Part shown: positions 50,911-60,214 of the stretch, one piece after another | Position numbering within the stretch: the first letter of the stretch is position 1 | Layout of the letters: every line of letters begins with the position of its first letter | Assembly: GCF_003595175.1 (NCBI RefSeq) | Contig: NZ_CP032419.1 | Location: 3,224,001-3,288,000, forward strand | DNA from: Pseudomonas cavernae | Lineage (GTDB): Bacteria; Pseudomonadota; Gammaproteobacteria; Pseudomonadales; Pseudomonadaceae | Length of the DNA: 64,000 bases | Direction: 5' to 3' | Position numbers and translations under genes: made by a program | The notes under the pieces: model-generated | What the model was told of the DNA's origin: nothing | The model's input: only the letters and a program-made list of their open reading frames with translations | Databases searched by the model: none

Positions 50911-51987
50911 TCAGTGCAGGCGTTTACGACACATCAATTGCGCCATTTTCGCCGCATCGGGACGCTCGACCACGCCCTTCTCGGTGACGATGTAGTCGAT
51001 CAGATCGGCCGGAGTGACATCGAACACCGGATTGACCGCCTCCACCTCGGCCGCCACCCGCTGCCCGCCGAGCTCAAGCAACTCGCTGCCGGCACGTTCC
51101 TCGATGGGGATGTCATCGCCACTTTCCAGATTCATGTCGATGGTCGAACTGGGCGCCACCACCATGAAGCGCACGCCGTGGTGCATGGCGTTGACCGCCA
51201 GCTGATAGGTGCCGATCTTGTTGGCCACGTCGCCATTGGCGGTGATGCGATCGGCGCCGACTATGACCCAGGTAATACCCTTGGTCTTCATCAGGTGAGC
51301 CGCCGCCGAATCGGCATTCAGGCTGACAGGAATGCCTTCGTTGATCAGCTCCCAGGCAGTCAGCCGCGACCCTTGCAGCCAGGGCCGGGTTTCGTCGGCA
51401 TAGACGCGCTCGACCAGTCCATCCAGATAGGCCGCACGGATCACCCCCAGCGCCGTGCCGAAGCCGCCGGTGGCCAGGGCGCCGGTGTTGCAGTGGGTCA
51501 GCAGGGCCTGGGGATTACCCTGATGCTTGCGAATCAGGTCGACACCGAGTTGGGCCATGGTCAGATTGGCCTCGCGGTCGCTGAGATGGATGGCCACGGC
51601 CTCCGCCTCCAGCGCCAGCAACGGATCCTCGCCCGGCTTCAGGCGCCCCAGGCGCTCGCGCATGCAATTGAGCGCCCAGAACAGGTTGACCGCAGTCGGC
51701 CGCGACTCGGCCAGCCGCTGAAAGTCCTCCTCCAGCGCCGCCTGCCAGTCACCGCCAGCAGCCAGCCGCGCACGCACACCCAACGCCACCCCGTAAGCAG
51801 CACTGATGCCAATAGCCGGCGCACCGCGCACCACCATGCTCCGGATCGCCTCAGCTACCGCCTCTGCGGACTCGTAGGCCAGCCAGCGCTCTTCGAGCGG
51901 CAGCAGGCGCTGATCGAGCAGATACAGTACGCCACCCCGCCAATCGATGGCCTTCACCTTCTCCGCCGCCAACAATTGCTCGCGCAT
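50911..51987 (-). CDS. mtnA: Methylthioribose-1-phosphate isomerase
   Basis: 358 aa. MtnA converts 5-methylthioribose 1-phosphate to the ribulose form in the methionine salvage pathway; it belongs to the eIF2B-like family. [20 protein letters not shown] and [20 protein letters not shown] are family blocks, and [19 protein letters not shown] holds the catalytic Asp. It is divergent from the MTA deaminase gene at 52092, 104 bp away, so the two methylthioadenosine genes probably share control. Confidence 0.96.
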   Translation of the reverse strand: MREQLLAAEKVKAIDWRGGVLYLLDQRLLPLEERWLAYESAEAVAEAIRSMVVRGAPAIGISAAYGVALGVRARLAAGGDWQAALEEDFQRLAESRPTAVNLFWALNCMRERLGRLKPGEDPLLALEAEAVAIHLSDREANLTMAQLGVDLIRKHQGNPQALLTHCNTGALATGGFGTALGVIRAAYLDGLVERVYADETRPWLQGSRLTAWELINEGIPVSLNADSAAAHLMKTKGITWVIVGADRITANGDVANKIGTYQLAVNAMHHGVRFMVVAPSSTIDMNLESGDDIPIEERAGSELLELGGQRVAAEVEAVNPVFDVTPADLIDYIVTEKGVVERPDAAKMAQLMCRKRLH

Positions 51988-52091
51988 GGCCTACCCCCCT
52001 CAGAAACAAAAGCCGCGGATTATAGCGAGCCGCCCTGCGAGGCGCTCGGGTATACTGCGACCTCCGCAGAATACCCCGCTGGAAACCCATC

Positions 52092-53432
52092 ATGCCTGAC
52101 CCGTCTGCCCCACTCGACCTGCTGCTGCTGCCAACCTGGCTGGTACCGGTCGAACCGGCGGGCGTGGTCTTGCAGGATCACGGCCTGGGCATCCGCGACG
52201 GGCGCATCGCCCTGATCGCCCCGCGCGCCGAGGCGTTGCGCCAGCCGGCCAAGGCCATCCGCGAACTGCCAGGCAGCCTGCTCACCCCCGGCCTGATCAA
52301 CGCCCACGGCCATGCGGCGATGAGCCTGTTCCGCGGCCTGGCCGACGACCTGCAACTGATGACCTGGCTGCAGGAGCACATCTGGCCGGCGGAGGCCAAG
52401 TGGGTGGATGAGAACTTCGTCCGCGACGGCACTGAACTGGCCATCGCCGAACAGCTGAAAGGCGGCATCACCTGCTTCGCCGACATGTACTTCTTCCCGG
52501 AAATCGCCAGCGAACTGGTGCACAAGAGCGGCATTCGCGCGCAGATCAGCATCCCGGTGCTGGACTTCCCCACCCCCGGCGCGCGCGATGCCGACGAGGC
52601 GCTGCGCAAGGGCCTGGCGCTGTTCGACGACCTGCGCCTGCATCCGCGGATCAAGGTGGCGTTCGGCCCCCACGCCCCTTATTCGGTGAGCAACGACAAG
52701 CTGGAAAACATCCGCGTGCTGGCCGAGGAACTGGACGCCGGCATCCATATGCACGTGCAGGAAACCGCCTTCGAGGTGCAGCAGAGCCTGGAACTGCACG
52801 GTGAACGGCCGCTGGCGCGCCTCGCTCGGCTCGGCCTGCTCGGCCCGCGCTTCCAGGCCGTGCACCTGACTCAGGTCGACGACGACGACCTGGCCCTGCT
52901 GGTGGCAAGCAACAGCAGCGTGATCCACTGCCCGGAATCCAATCTCAAGCTGGCCAGCGGCTTCTGCCCGGTGGAGCGTCTATGGCAGGCCGGCGTCAAT
53001 GTGGCGGTCGGCACCGACGGTGCAGCCAGCAACAACGACCTCGACCTGCTTGGCGAAACCCGCACCGCGGCCCTGCTGGCCAAGGCCGTGGCCGGCTCGG
53101 CGACCGCCCTGGATGCCCATCGCGCCCTGCGCATGGCCACCCTCAACGGCGCCCGCGCCCTCGGCCTGGATGAAGAAACCGGCTCGCTGGAAGTCGGCAA
53201 GAGCGCCGACCTGGTCGCCTTCGACCTCTCGCGCCTGGCCCAGCAACCGGTCTACGACCCGGTGTCGCAGCTGATTTATGCCAGCGGCCGCGACTGCGTG
53301 CAGCACCTCTGGGTCGGCGGCAAGCAGCTGCTGGATGCCGGCCAGCTGACCCGCCTGGACGAGCAGCGCATTACCGCCACTGCCCGCAGCTGGGGCGAGC
53401 GCATCGCCGGGCAGCGCGGCGCCGGCCACTGA
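52092..53432 (+). CDS. mtaD: 5'-methylthioadenosine/S-adenosylhomocysteine deaminase (TrzA/AtzA amidohydrolase family)
   Basis: 446 aa, metal-dependent amidohydrolase. [20 protein letters not shown] carries the first metal His pair, [17 protein letters not shown] the third His, [10 protein letters not shown] the conserved His/Glu pair, and [17 protein letters not shown] the metal Asp. PAO1 PA3170, in the same position, is known to deaminate methylthioadenosine to methylthioinosine. The divergent mtnA supports this role. It is followed 22 bp later by ubiG on the same strand. Confidence 0.92.
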   Translation: MPDPSAPLDLLLLPTWLVPVEPAGVVLQDHGLGIRDGRIALIAPRAEALRQPAKAIRELPGSLLTPGLINAHGHAAMSLFRGLADDLQLMTWLQEHIWPAEAKWVDENFVRDGTELAIAEQLKGGITCFADMYFFPEIASELVHKSGIRAQISIPVLDFPTPGARDADEALRKGLALFDDLRLHPRIKVAFGPHAPYSVSNDKLENIRVLAEELDAGIHMHVQETAFEVQQSLELHGERPLARLARLGLLGPRFQAVHLTQVDDDDLALLVASNSSVIHCPESNLKLASGFCPVERLWQAGVNVAVGTDGAASNNDLDLLGETRTAALLAKAVAGSATALDAHRALRMATLNGARALGLDEETGSLEVGKSADLVAFDLSRLAQQPVYDPVSQLIYASGRDCVQHLWVGGKQLLDAGQLTRLDEQRITATARSWGERIAGQRGAGH

Positions 53433-53454
53433 ATTTCGTTTCATAGGAGCCTTT

Positions 53455-54153
53455 ATGAGCAACGTCGATCACGCTGAAATCGCCAAATTCGAGGCCCTGG
53501 CCCACCGCTGGTGGGACCGCGAGAGCGAATTCAAGCCGCTGCACGACATCAACCCGTTGCGCGTCAACTGGATCGACGAGCGTGCCAAGCTGGCCGGCAA
53601 GAAAGTGCTGGACATCGGCTGCGGCGGCGGCATCCTCAGCGAGGCCATGGCCCAGCGCGGCGCCACCGTCATGGGCATCGACATGGGTGAAGCGCCGCTG
53701 GCCGTGGCCCAGTTGCATCAGCTGGAATCCGGCGTCGAGGTCGAGTACCGGCAGATCACCGCCGAGGACCTGGCCGAGGAAATGCCCGCGCAGTTCGACG
53801 TGGTCACCTGCCTGGAAATGCTCGAGCACGTGCCCGACCCGGCTTCGGTGATCAGCGCCTGCCAGCGCCTGGTCAAGCCCGGCGGCCAGGTGTTCTTCTC
53901 CACCATCAACCGCAACCCCAAGGCCTACCTGTTCGCCATCGTCGGCGCGGAATACCTGATGCGCCTGCTGCCACGCGGTACTCACGACTTCAAGAAGTTC
54001 ATCCGCCCCTCCGAACTAGGGGCCTGGAGCCGCGCCGCCGGCCTGCAAGTCAAGGACATCATCGGCCTGACCTACAACCCGCTGACCAAGCACTACAAGC
54101 TGGCCGCGGATGTCGACGTCAACTACATGATCCATACGCTCAAGGAGGAGTGA
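53455..54153 (+). CDS. ubiG: Ubiquinone biosynthesis O-methyltransferase
   Basis: 232 aa, SAM-dependent methyltransferase acting on both O-methylations of the ubiquinone ring. It begins with [20 protein letters not shown], typical of UbiG. Motif I is [19 protein letters not shown], and the downstream motif is [19 protein letters not shown] stands before the ATG. The stop codon overlaps the mupP start (TGATG), an arrangement conserved in Pseudomonas. Confidence 0.98.
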   Translation: MSNVDHAEIAKFEALAHRWWDRESEFKPLHDINPLRVNWIDERAKLAGKKVLDIGCGGGILSEAMAQRGATVMGIDMGEAPLAVAQLHQLESGVEVEYRQITAEDLAEEMPAQFDVVTCLEMLEHVPDPASVISACQRLVKPGGQVFFSTINRNPKAYLFAIVGAEYLMRLLPRGTHDFKKFIRPSELGAWSRAAGLQVKDIIGLTYNPLTKHYKLAADVDVNYMIHTLKEE

Positions 54154-54824
54154 TGCGTCTACAAGCAGTACTTTTCGACATGGATGGCACCCTGCTCGAC
54201 AGCGCGCCGGACTTCATCGCCGTGACCCAGGCCATGCGCGCGGCTCGCGATCTGCCGCCGCTGGCTGACAAGGTGATCCGCGATCAGGTGTCGGGCGGCG
54301 CCCGCGCCATGGTCGCCACCGGCTTCGCCATCGACCCGCAAGATCCGGCCTTCGAGGCCCTGCGCCTGGAGTTCCTGGAACGCTATCAAGACCATTGCGC
54401 GGTGCTGACCCGGCCGTTCGACGGCATTCCCGAGCTGCTCGCCGACATCGAACAGGCCAAGCTGATCTGGGGCGTGGTGACCAACAAGCCGGTGCGTTAC
54501 GCCGAGCCGATCATGCAGCAACTGGGCCTGGCGCAGCGCTCGGCGGTGCTGATCTGCCCGGACCATGTGACCAACAGCAAACCCGATCCGGAAATGCTGC
54601 TACTGGCCTGCCAGCAGCTGGACCTGGACCCGGCCAGCGTGCTGTTCATCGGCGACGACCTGCGCGACATCGAGGCCGGCCGCGCCGCCGGCACCAAGAC
54701 CGCGGCGGTCACCTACGGCTACATCCACCCGGACGACAATGTCCGTCACTGGGGCGCCGACGTCGTCGTCGACCATCCGTTGGAGCTGCGCACGGTGCTC
54801 GATCAGGCGCTGTGCAGCTGCTGA
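54153..54824 (+). CDS. mupP: N-acetylmuramic acid 6-phosphate phosphatase MupP (HAD family)
   Basis: 223 aa, HAD-IA hydrolase. The nucleophile motif is [16 protein letters not shown] (Asp9/Asp11), motif II is the Thr in [15 protein letters not shown], the Lys is in SKPDPEMLL, and motif IV is [18 protein letters not shown]. In Pseudomonas the gene between ubiG and yciK encodes MupP, which acts in the AmgK-MurU peptidoglycan recycling route and affects fosfomycin and beta-lactam resistance. A Gph-type phosphoglycolate phosphatase is the alternative by sequence alone. AAGGAGG precedes the ATG. Confidence 0.9.
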   Translation: MRLQAVLFDMDGTLLDSAPDFIAVTQAMRAARDLPPLADKVIRDQVSGGARAMVATGFAIDPQDPAFEALRLEFLERYQDHCAVLTRPFDGIPELLADIEQAKLIWGVVTNKPVRYAEPIMQQLGLAQRSAVLICPDHVTNSKPDPEMLLLACQQLDLDPASVLFIGDDLRDIEAGRAAGTKTAAVTYGYIHPDDNVRHWGADVVVDHPLELRTVLDQALCSC

Positions 54825-54834
54825 GTGCCCAAGC

Positions 54835-54902
54835 GTAGGGTGGAAAACCGCAAAGCGTTTTCCACCAAGTGCCGGTGGATGCAAGAGCGGCATCCACCCT
54901 AC
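54835..54902. repeat. 68-bp double-hairpin element (family B) between mupP and yciK
   Basis: Perfect terminal inverted repeats GTAGGGTGGA (54835-54844) and TCCACCCTAC (54893-54902). Between them are two hairpins, GGTGGAAAAC/GTTTTCCACC and GGTGGATGC/GCATCCACC. It is non-coding and of the same design as the element at 47835. It occupies most of the 97-bp gap. Confidence 0.75.
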
Positions 54903-54921
54903 CCATGAGAGAGATTTTGTG

Positions 54922-55662
54922 ATGTTCGACTATTCCGCCCGCCCCGACCTCCTGCAAGATCGAGTGATCCTAGTCACCGGCGCCGGCCGCGGCATTGGCG
55001 CGGCGGCGGCCAAAACCTTCGCCACCCATGGCGCTACCGTCCTGCTAGTGGGCAAGACCGAAGAAAACCTCAACCAGGTCTACGACGAGATCGAGGCGGC
55101 CGGCCATCCGCAGCCGGTGGTCATTCCCTTCAACCTGGAAACCGCGCTGCCGCACCAGTACGACGAGCTGGCGGCAATGATCGAAACGGAGTTCGGTCAT
55201 CTCGACGGCCTGCTGCACAACGCCTCCATCGTCGGTCCGCGCACGCCCATCGAACAGCTCTCCGGTGAAAACTTCATGCGCGTCATGCACATCAACGTCA
55301 ACGCCATGTTCATGCTGACCAGCACCCTATTGCCGCTGCTCAAACTGTCCAAGGATGCCTCCGTAGTGTTCACCTCCAGCAGTGTTGGTCGCAAGGGCAA
55401 GGCTTACTGGGGCGCTTATGGCGTGTCCAAGTTCGCCACCGAGGGCCTGATGCAGACCCTCGCCGACGAACTGGACGGCACCAGCGCCGTGCGCGCCAAT
55501 AGCATCAACCCCGGCGCCACCCGCACCAGCATGCGTGCCCTGGCCTATCCCGGGGAGAACCCGGCGAACAATCCACTGCCCGAGACCATCATGCCGGTCT
55601 ACCTCTACCTCATGGGCCCCGACAGCCAGGGCGTCAACGGCCAGGCCTTCGACGCGCAATAA
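54922..55662 (+). CDS. YciK-like short-chain dehydrogenase
   Basis: 246 aa, classical SDR. VILVTGAGRGIGAAAAKTFA is the cofactor motif, DGLLHNASIVG replaces the usual NNAG, and the catalytic Ser and YxxxK are in VVFTSSSVGRKGKAYWGAYG VSK (two adjoining parts). It matches the E. coli YciK group, whose substrate is unknown. The ATG at 54922 gives MFDYSARPDLLQDRVILV; the longer open frame reaches into mupP and the repeat and is rejected. Confidence 0.92.
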   Translation: MFDYSARPDLLQDRVILVTGAGRGIGAAAAKTFATHGATVLLVGKTEENLNQVYDEIEAAGHPQPVVIPFNLETALPHQYDELAAMIETEFGHLDGLLHNASIVGPRTPIEQLSGENFMRVMHINVNAMFMLTSTLLPLLKLSKDASVVFTSSSVGRKGKAYWGAYGVSKFATEGLMQTLADELDGTSAVRANSINPGATRTSMRALAYPGENPANNPLPETIMPVYLYLMGPDSQGVNGQAFDAQ

Positions 55663-55703
55663 CCCGGCACTGCACAACCTCTCGCGCCAAAACCTTCGGC
55701 AGC

Positions 55704-55732
55704 GCTAAGCCCACCACCACCCTGGGCTTAGC
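55704..55732 (+). terminator. Hairpin downstream of yciK
   Basis: GCTAAGCCCA and TGGGCTTAGC are perfect 10-base inverted copies with a nine-base loop, 42 bp after the yciK stop. There is no T-run, so it may be a Rho-assisted or 3'-protecting structure. Confidence 0.5.
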
Positions 55733-55932
55733 CTGTCAGCGCCTCTTCCTCCGACGCACACTGCACCGGCCCACGAGCAGCCCGGCCAACGCCGGAAAAC
55801 CGGCAACTCACTTATGTGACCGGCATCACATTGCCAGCATTTCGCCAAACAACCGGCAAAAGATAGCCGCCAGCCACCCTGCATTAGCAGCAAGTCATTG
55901 AAATTCATGAATTTTAATAAAATTGAACCGAC

Positions 55933-55948
55933 TGGCACGGAATTCGCT
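55933..55948 (+). promoter_or_regulatory. Sigma-54-like promoter of the diguanylate cyclase gene
   Basis: TGGCACGGAATTCGCT matches the sigma-54 consensus TGGCACG-N4-TTGCW at every position except one (TC for TT in the -12 element), with correct GG to GC spacing. Transcription would start about 35 bases before the GGDEF gene at 55993. Confidence 0.6.
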
Positions 55949-55992
55949 CTAACCCCGTTGTCGTCGCGCGATGCGCCAGAGGTTCTACATTC

Positions 55993-56919
55993 ATGGTTCC
56001 CCCGAGCAAAACCAACACCATCGATTTCGATGCCGCCAAGCTGCAGCGCCTGGGCTTTGCCGGCACACGCACGCCTTCGCTGCGACCGATCAGCCTGGGC
56101 CAACTGCGCCAGCAACTGAACCTGCAATTGCAGACCAGCCTGGAAATCGAAAAGATCCTCGCAGTGCTCTTCCGCGAAGTGCAGCGCCTGATCCCCCTGG
56201 CGGCCCTGGCCTACCAACAGCCGGCCAGCAACCTGCGCCTGGAACTCGGCGAGCGCGCCACCCACTCGGCCGGCTACCACCTGAGCCATGAGGGCGAATA
56301 CCTTGGCGAACTGATTTTCCGCCGTAACCTGCGCTTCAGCGACGACGAACTGGGCCAGCTCGAGTCCCTGCTCGCCAGCCTGCTGTTCCCGCTGCGCAAC
56401 GCCCTGCTCTACCGCACCGCCCTGCAGAGCGCCCTGCGCGACCCGCTGACCGGCACCGGCAACCGCATCGCCATGGACCAGGCCCTGCAGCGCGAGGTCG
56501 ACCTGGCGCGGCGCAACCTGCAGCCACTGTCCTTGCTGATGATCGACATCGACCACTTCAAGCGAATCAACGACAGCTACGGCCACAGTATCGGTGACGA
56601 GGTGCTCAAGGCCGTGGCTGCGACCCTCAAGGGCCAGCTGCGCAATATCGACATGGTGTTCCGCTTCGGCGGCGAAGAGTTCCTTATCCTCCTCTCCAAT
56701 ACCAACCGTGAAGCCGCCGCCCTGGTCGGTGAGCGCCTGCGCCATGGGGTGTTGAAGCTGCAATGCGCGGTACAGGAACAGGTGCTCGAACTGTCCGTCA
56801 GCCTCGGCTGCGCTACCCTGCTGCCCGGCGAGTCAACCGACAGCCTGCTGCGCCGCGCCGACAATGCGCTGTACGTCGCCAAGCGTGACGGCCGCAACCG
56901 CCTGACCATGGCGGGCTGA
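55993..56919 (+). CDS. Diguanylate cyclase with N-terminal GAF-like domain
   Basis: 308 aa, soluble. The N-terminal half (about 40-140) reads like a GAF domain; no signal peptide or membrane helix is seen. The GGDEF domain (about 150-305) has ALRDPLTGTGNRIAMDQAL at its start, the active-site GGEEF at 226-230 and an RxxD inhibitory site (RNID) five residues before it, so it should synthesise c-di-GMP with product inhibition. A same-sized GGDEF protein lies near this place in PAO1 (PA3177). It appears to be driven by a sigma-54-like promoter and is convergent with rluB. Confidence 0.92.
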   Translation: MVPPSKTNTIDFDAAKLQRLGFAGTRTPSLRPISLGQLRQQLNLQLQTSLEIEKILAVLFREVQRLIPLAALAYQQPASNLRLELGERATHSAGYHLSHEGEYLGELIFRRNLRFSDDELGQLESLLASLLFPLRNALLYRTALQSALRDPLTGTGNRIAMDQALQREVDLARRNLQPLSLLMIDIDHFKRINDSYGHSIGDEVLKAVAATLKGQLRNIDMVFRFGGEEFLILLSNTNREAAALVGERLRHGVLKLQCAVQEQVLELSVSLGCATLLPGESTDSLLRRADNALYVAKRDGRNRLTMAG

Positions 56920-56942
56920 GTTCAGCCAAAGCCGAAGCCAAT

Positions 56943-56971
56943 AAAAAAGGGACTCGACGAGTCCCTTTTTT
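56943..56971. terminator. Bidirectional terminator between GGDEF gene and rluB
   Basis: AAAAAAGGGACTC-GAC-GAGTCCCTTTTTT: seven GC-rich pairs extended by A/T pairs, with T-runs on both strands, between convergent genes. Confidence 0.9.
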
Positions 56972-56984
56972 ATTCATTGCCGGT

Positions 56985-58271
56985 TTATTCCGGCTTGCGC
57001 CCACGGCCAAAGCCCGGCCGCTGCCCTTCAGCCGCCGGCGGCCGGCGCTTGGCCGGTGCTGGCTTGCGTGCCGGACGATCGGCCAGCTCCACCGCCGGAC
57101 GCCCGGCCTTGCCGCCGCCCGAACGTTTCTTGTTCACGTCAGCAGGCCGCTCAGCCACCGGCGTGCCACGCTTGCCGGCCGGTCGTGGGGCGCGCTCGGC
57201 CGACTCGCCGCGCTTTGGATTACGTGACGGACGCTGCTCGGCGCCGTCACGTGGTGCGCGAACCGGACGCTCAGCGCCATCACGTGGCGCACGAACCGGA
57301 CGTTCGGCACCGTCGCGCGGTGCGCGCGCCGGACGCTCGGCGCCATCACGCTGCGGACGCGCCGGACGCCCGCCTTCGGCACGCGGGCCGGCACCAGGGC
57401 GCAAGGTGCGCTCCGGACGCGCGGCACGACCGACCGGCTTGGCCGATTTGCGCTGTAGACGATCGAGCTTGTCGCGGGCCTTTTCCTTCATCGCCGGCAG
57501 CTCTACCGCCTCCAGGCCGACTTCGGCGCTGAGGATGTCGATTTCACGCTGCCCCATCTCGCGCCAGCGGCCCATGCTCAGGTCGGAGGTGAGGAACACC
57601 GGACCGAAGCGCACGCGCTTCAGGCGGCTCACCACCAGACCCTGGGACTCCCATAGGCGGCGCACTTCGCGGTTGCGGCCTTCCATCACCACGCAGTGAT
57701 ACCAGTGGTTGAAGCCTTCGCCGCCGGGTGCTTGCTGGATATCAGTGAATTTCGCCGGACCGTCTTCGAGCATCACGCCGGTCTTCAGGCGCTCGATCAT
57801 CTCGTCGTCGACCTCGCCGCGCACGCGCACGGCGTACTCGCGGTCCATCTGGTAGGACGGGTGCATCAGCCGGTTGGCCAGTTCGCCGTCGGTGGTGAAC
57901 AGCAGCAGACCGGTGGTATTGATGTCGAGACGGCCGATGTTGATCCAGCGCCCTTCCTTCGGCTTCGGCAGGCGATCGAACACGGTCGGCCGACCTTCCG
58001 GGTCGTCGCGGGTGCAGATCTCGCCATCGGGCTTGTTGTAGATCAGCACGCGGCGCACGGTCTCGCGCTGCTCCTCGCGCTTGAGCAGGCGGCCATCGAC
58101 GGTGATGGCGTCATGCAGATCGACGCGCTGGCCCAGGCCGGCGACCACGCCGTTGACCTTGACCCGGCCTTCGCTGATCCAGGCTTCGGCGTCGCGACGC
58201 GAGGCGAGGCCGATGCGGGCCAGGACTTTCTGCAGTTTTTCCCCGCTGGGGCTGTATTCGGACTCACTCAT
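56985..58271 (-). CDS. rluB: 23S rRNA pseudouridine(2605) synthase RluB with long basic C-terminal tail
   Basis: 428 aa. An S4 RNA-binding domain (about 10-70, [20 protein letters not shown]) is followed by the RsuA/RluB pseudouridine synthase domain with catalytic Asp in [20 protein letters not shown]. The family core ends near residue 265; the last 160 residues are a Lys/Arg/Pro/Ala-rich disordered tail with three near-identical 11-residue repeats, RDGAERPxRAP. The ATG at 58271 has GGGAGG ahead and is preferred to an eight-codon extension. scpB lies 149 bp upstream on the same strand. Confidence 0.95.
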   Translation of the reverse strand: MSESEYSPSGEKLQKVLARIGLASRRDAEAWISEGRVKVNGVVAGLGQRVDLHDAITVDGRLLKREEQRETVRRVLIYNKPDGEICTRDDPEGRPTVFDRLPKPKEGRWINIGRLDINTTGLLLFTTDGELANRLMHPSYQMDREYAVRVRGEVDDEMIERLKTGVMLEDGPAKFTDIQQAPGGEGFNHWYHCVVMEGRNREVRRLWESQGLVVSRLKRVRFGPVFLTSDLSMGRWREMGQREIDILSAEVGLEAVELPAMKEKARDKLDRLQRKSAKPVGRAARPERTLRPGAGPRAEGGRPARPQRDGAERPARAPRDGAERPVRAPRDGAERPVRAPRDGAEQRPSRNPKRGESAERAPRPAGKRGTPVAERPADVNKKRSGGGKAGRPAVELADRPARKPAPAKRRPPAAEGQRPGFGRGRKPE

Positions 58272-58420
58272 GCTAGGCACCTCCCGGTGTGTCAATCGGT
58301 GAAAGGGCGCGCATCATACGCGGATCACTGTCACGGCGCACGCGACAACGGACATGGGGTGAGGCTAGTCGAGCGCCTGCGGCCTGTCAGCCCTGGCGCC
58401 GGCCGCTGGTGGCCAGTTCC

Positions 58421-59197
58421 TCAATGCTGCGTTGCCGGCGTCTCGTCCTCGTCCGGCGCCAACGGCTCGGCGGGCTCGGCCAGGTCGTCGAAGTCGGTCC
58501 TCAGGTCCTGCTCCATGGCATCCAGTTCGGCCAGCAGACTGCTGAAGCTGAGCTCATCGCGCGGTAGCACGTCGGCCTCCGGCGCGCTGAGGTCGGCCCG
58601 CGCCTGCAGCGCCTCCGGCACCGGCAGATCCTCATCGAAGCCCAGCACCGGCTCGGGCTCCAGCTCACGCAGAACGGCCAGCGGCGGCAGTTCGTCGAGA
58701 TTCTTCAGGTTGAAATGGTCGAGAAACACCTTGGTGGTGGCGAACATCGCCGGCTTGCCGGGCACATCGCGATAGCCGACCACGCGGATCCACTCGCGCT
58801 CGATCAAGGTTTTGACGATATGGCTGTTGACTGCGACGCCACGGATATCCTCGATCTCCCCGCGGGTGATCGGCTGGCGATAGGCGATCAGCGCCAAAGT
58901 TTCCAGCAGGGCGCGGGAATAGCGCTGCGGGCGCTCCTCCCACAGCCGCCCGACCCAGGGCGCGAAGCTCTCGCGCACCTGCAGACGGTAGCCGGAGGCG
59001 ACCTCCTTCAACTCGAATGCCCGCCCTTTGCAGGAGCGGCCGAGAATCGCCAGGGCCTCCTTGAACAGCGCCGGCTCCGGCCGCTCGCCTTCTTCGAACA
59101 GCTCTTGGAGACGCTCCAGCGATTGCGGTTTGCCGGCGGCGAGGAGAATGGCTTCCAGCAGCGAGGCCAGTTGCTTGGGATCTGAAAGGTTCATCAT
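58421..59197 (-). CDS. scpB: Segregation and condensation protein B
   Basis: 258 aa. ScpB is a winged-helix dimer that joins ScpA and Smc in bacterial condensin. LASLLEAILLAAGKPQSLER opens the first winged helix, and ALLETLALIAYRQPITRGEI with VKTLIEREWIRVVGYRDVPG opens the second. A 70-residue acidic tail follows. It starts with ATG ATG and overlaps the scpA stop by four bases, so the two are coupled; either Met can be the start. Confidence 0.96.
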   Translation of the reverse strand: MMNLSDPKQLASLLEAILLAAGKPQSLERLQELFEEGERPEPALFKEALAILGRSCKGRAFELKEVASGYRLQVRESFAPWVGRLWEERPQRYSRALLETLALIAYRQPITRGEIEDIRGVAVNSHIVKTLIEREWIRVVGYRDVPGKPAMFATTKVFLDHFNLKNLDELPPLAVLRELEPEPVLGFDEDLPVPEALQARADLSAPEADVLPRDELSFSSLLAELDAMEQDLRTDFDDLAEPAEPLAPDEDETPATQH

Positions 59198-60021
59198 TCC
59201 ACTCGTGCCCGCACGTGGATGGCTGCAAAGGGCTCATTCTGCACCAGCTCGACCAGCGATTCCTTGATCAGCTCGAGCACCGCCATAAAGGTCACCACCA
59301 CGCCGAGACGCCCTTCCTCGGCCAGGAACAGCTCGACGAAAGGCACGAAACCGCCGCCCTTCAGGCGTTCGAGCACTTCGCTCATGCGCTCGCGGGTGGA
59401 CAGCGCCTCGCGGGTAACCTGGTGGCTCTCGAACATGTCGGCGCGGCGCAGCACTTCGGCCATCGACACCAATAGCTCCTCCAGGCTGATTTCCGGCAGC
59501 AGCTTGCGCGCCCGCGCCTCCGGGGCGTCCAGGCGCGGCACATTGAGGTCGCGGCCGACCCGCGGCAGCAGGTCGAGGCCCTCGGCCGCCACCTTGTAGC
59601 GTTCGTATTCCTGCAGACGGCGAATCAGCTCGGCGCGCGGGTCATCCTCTTCCGCCTCCACCTCGGCGGAGCGCGGCAGCAGCATGCGCGACTTGATCTC
59701 GGCGAGCATGGCGGCCATCACCAGATACTCGGCGGCCAGCTCCAGGCGCACCGACTTCATCAGCTCGACATAGCCCATGTATTGGTGGGTGATGTCCGCC
59801 ACCGGAATGTCGAGGATATCGATGTTCTGCTTGCGGATCAGGTACAGCAGCAGGTCGAGTGGCCCTTCGAAGGCTTCGAGAAAGACCTCCAGGGCGTCCG
59901 GCGGGATATACAGATCCTGCGGCAGCTCGGTGACCGCCTGGCCATAGACCAGGGCGAACGGCAGCTCCTGCTGGGCGCCGGCCTGGCTCGCGGAAGGGTC
60001 GTCGGGCGAAATGTCCTGCAT
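59194..60021 (-). CDS. scpA: Segregation and condensation protein A
   Basis: 275 aa from ATG 60021. ScpA is the kleisin subunit of the Smc-ScpAB condensin. EAFEGPLDLLLYLIRKQNID and ELAAEYLVMAAMLAEIKSRM are the N-terminal kleisin block, and the C-terminal winged helix ends FLAEEGRLGVVVTFMAVLEL IKE (two adjoining parts). A GTG at 60057 would add 12 residues; the ribosome sites of both are weak. It is coupled to scpB. The block of glucose genes PAO1 carries near this place is absent. Confidence 0.95.
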   Translation of the reverse strand: MQDISPDDPSASQAGAQQELPFALVYGQAVTELPQDLYIPPDALEVFLEAFEGPLDLLLYLIRKQNIDILDIPVADITHQYMGYVELMKSVRLELAAEYLVMAAMLAEIKSRMLLPRSAEVEAEEDDPRAELIRRLQEYERYKVAAEGLDLLPRVGRDLNVPRLDAPEARARKLLPEISLEELLVSMAEVLRRADMFESHQVTREALSTRERMSEVLERLKGGGFVPFVELFLAEEGRLGVVVTFMAVLELIKESLVELVQNEPFAAIHVRARVE

Positions 60022-60214
60022 GGCGTTCTCGTGCTCAGGGTGGCCGGCAAGCGGCACTACTCATGGAGGAACCGCCTGAGCGGTGTCGGGGTCAACCGTA
60101 AGAGCGTCGCTGCAACATTCTATCGACTTAAAAGAATTGCTGTCGCCGCACTCGGTGCCAAACTACATATGTCGTAATAAGTCGTAAGAGTCCTGATCGC
60201 AACTGAGGGTGATC

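Larger units (their letters stand above)
55663..55992. other. Gene-free interval (330 bp) upstream of the diguanylate cyclase gene
   Basis: No coding region seen. It holds a 10-bp-stem hairpin at 55704-55732 near the left end and a sigma-54-like promoter at 55933-55948 near the right end. The middle contains an AT-rich patch (TTCATGAATTTTAATAAAAT, 55910-55930) just upstream of the promoter. Confidence 0.6.

Noticed and set aside
54739..54921. Extended N-terminus for the YciK-like protein
   Set aside because: The extension overlaps mupP and a non-coding repeat; the conserved SDR N-terminus starts at 54922.
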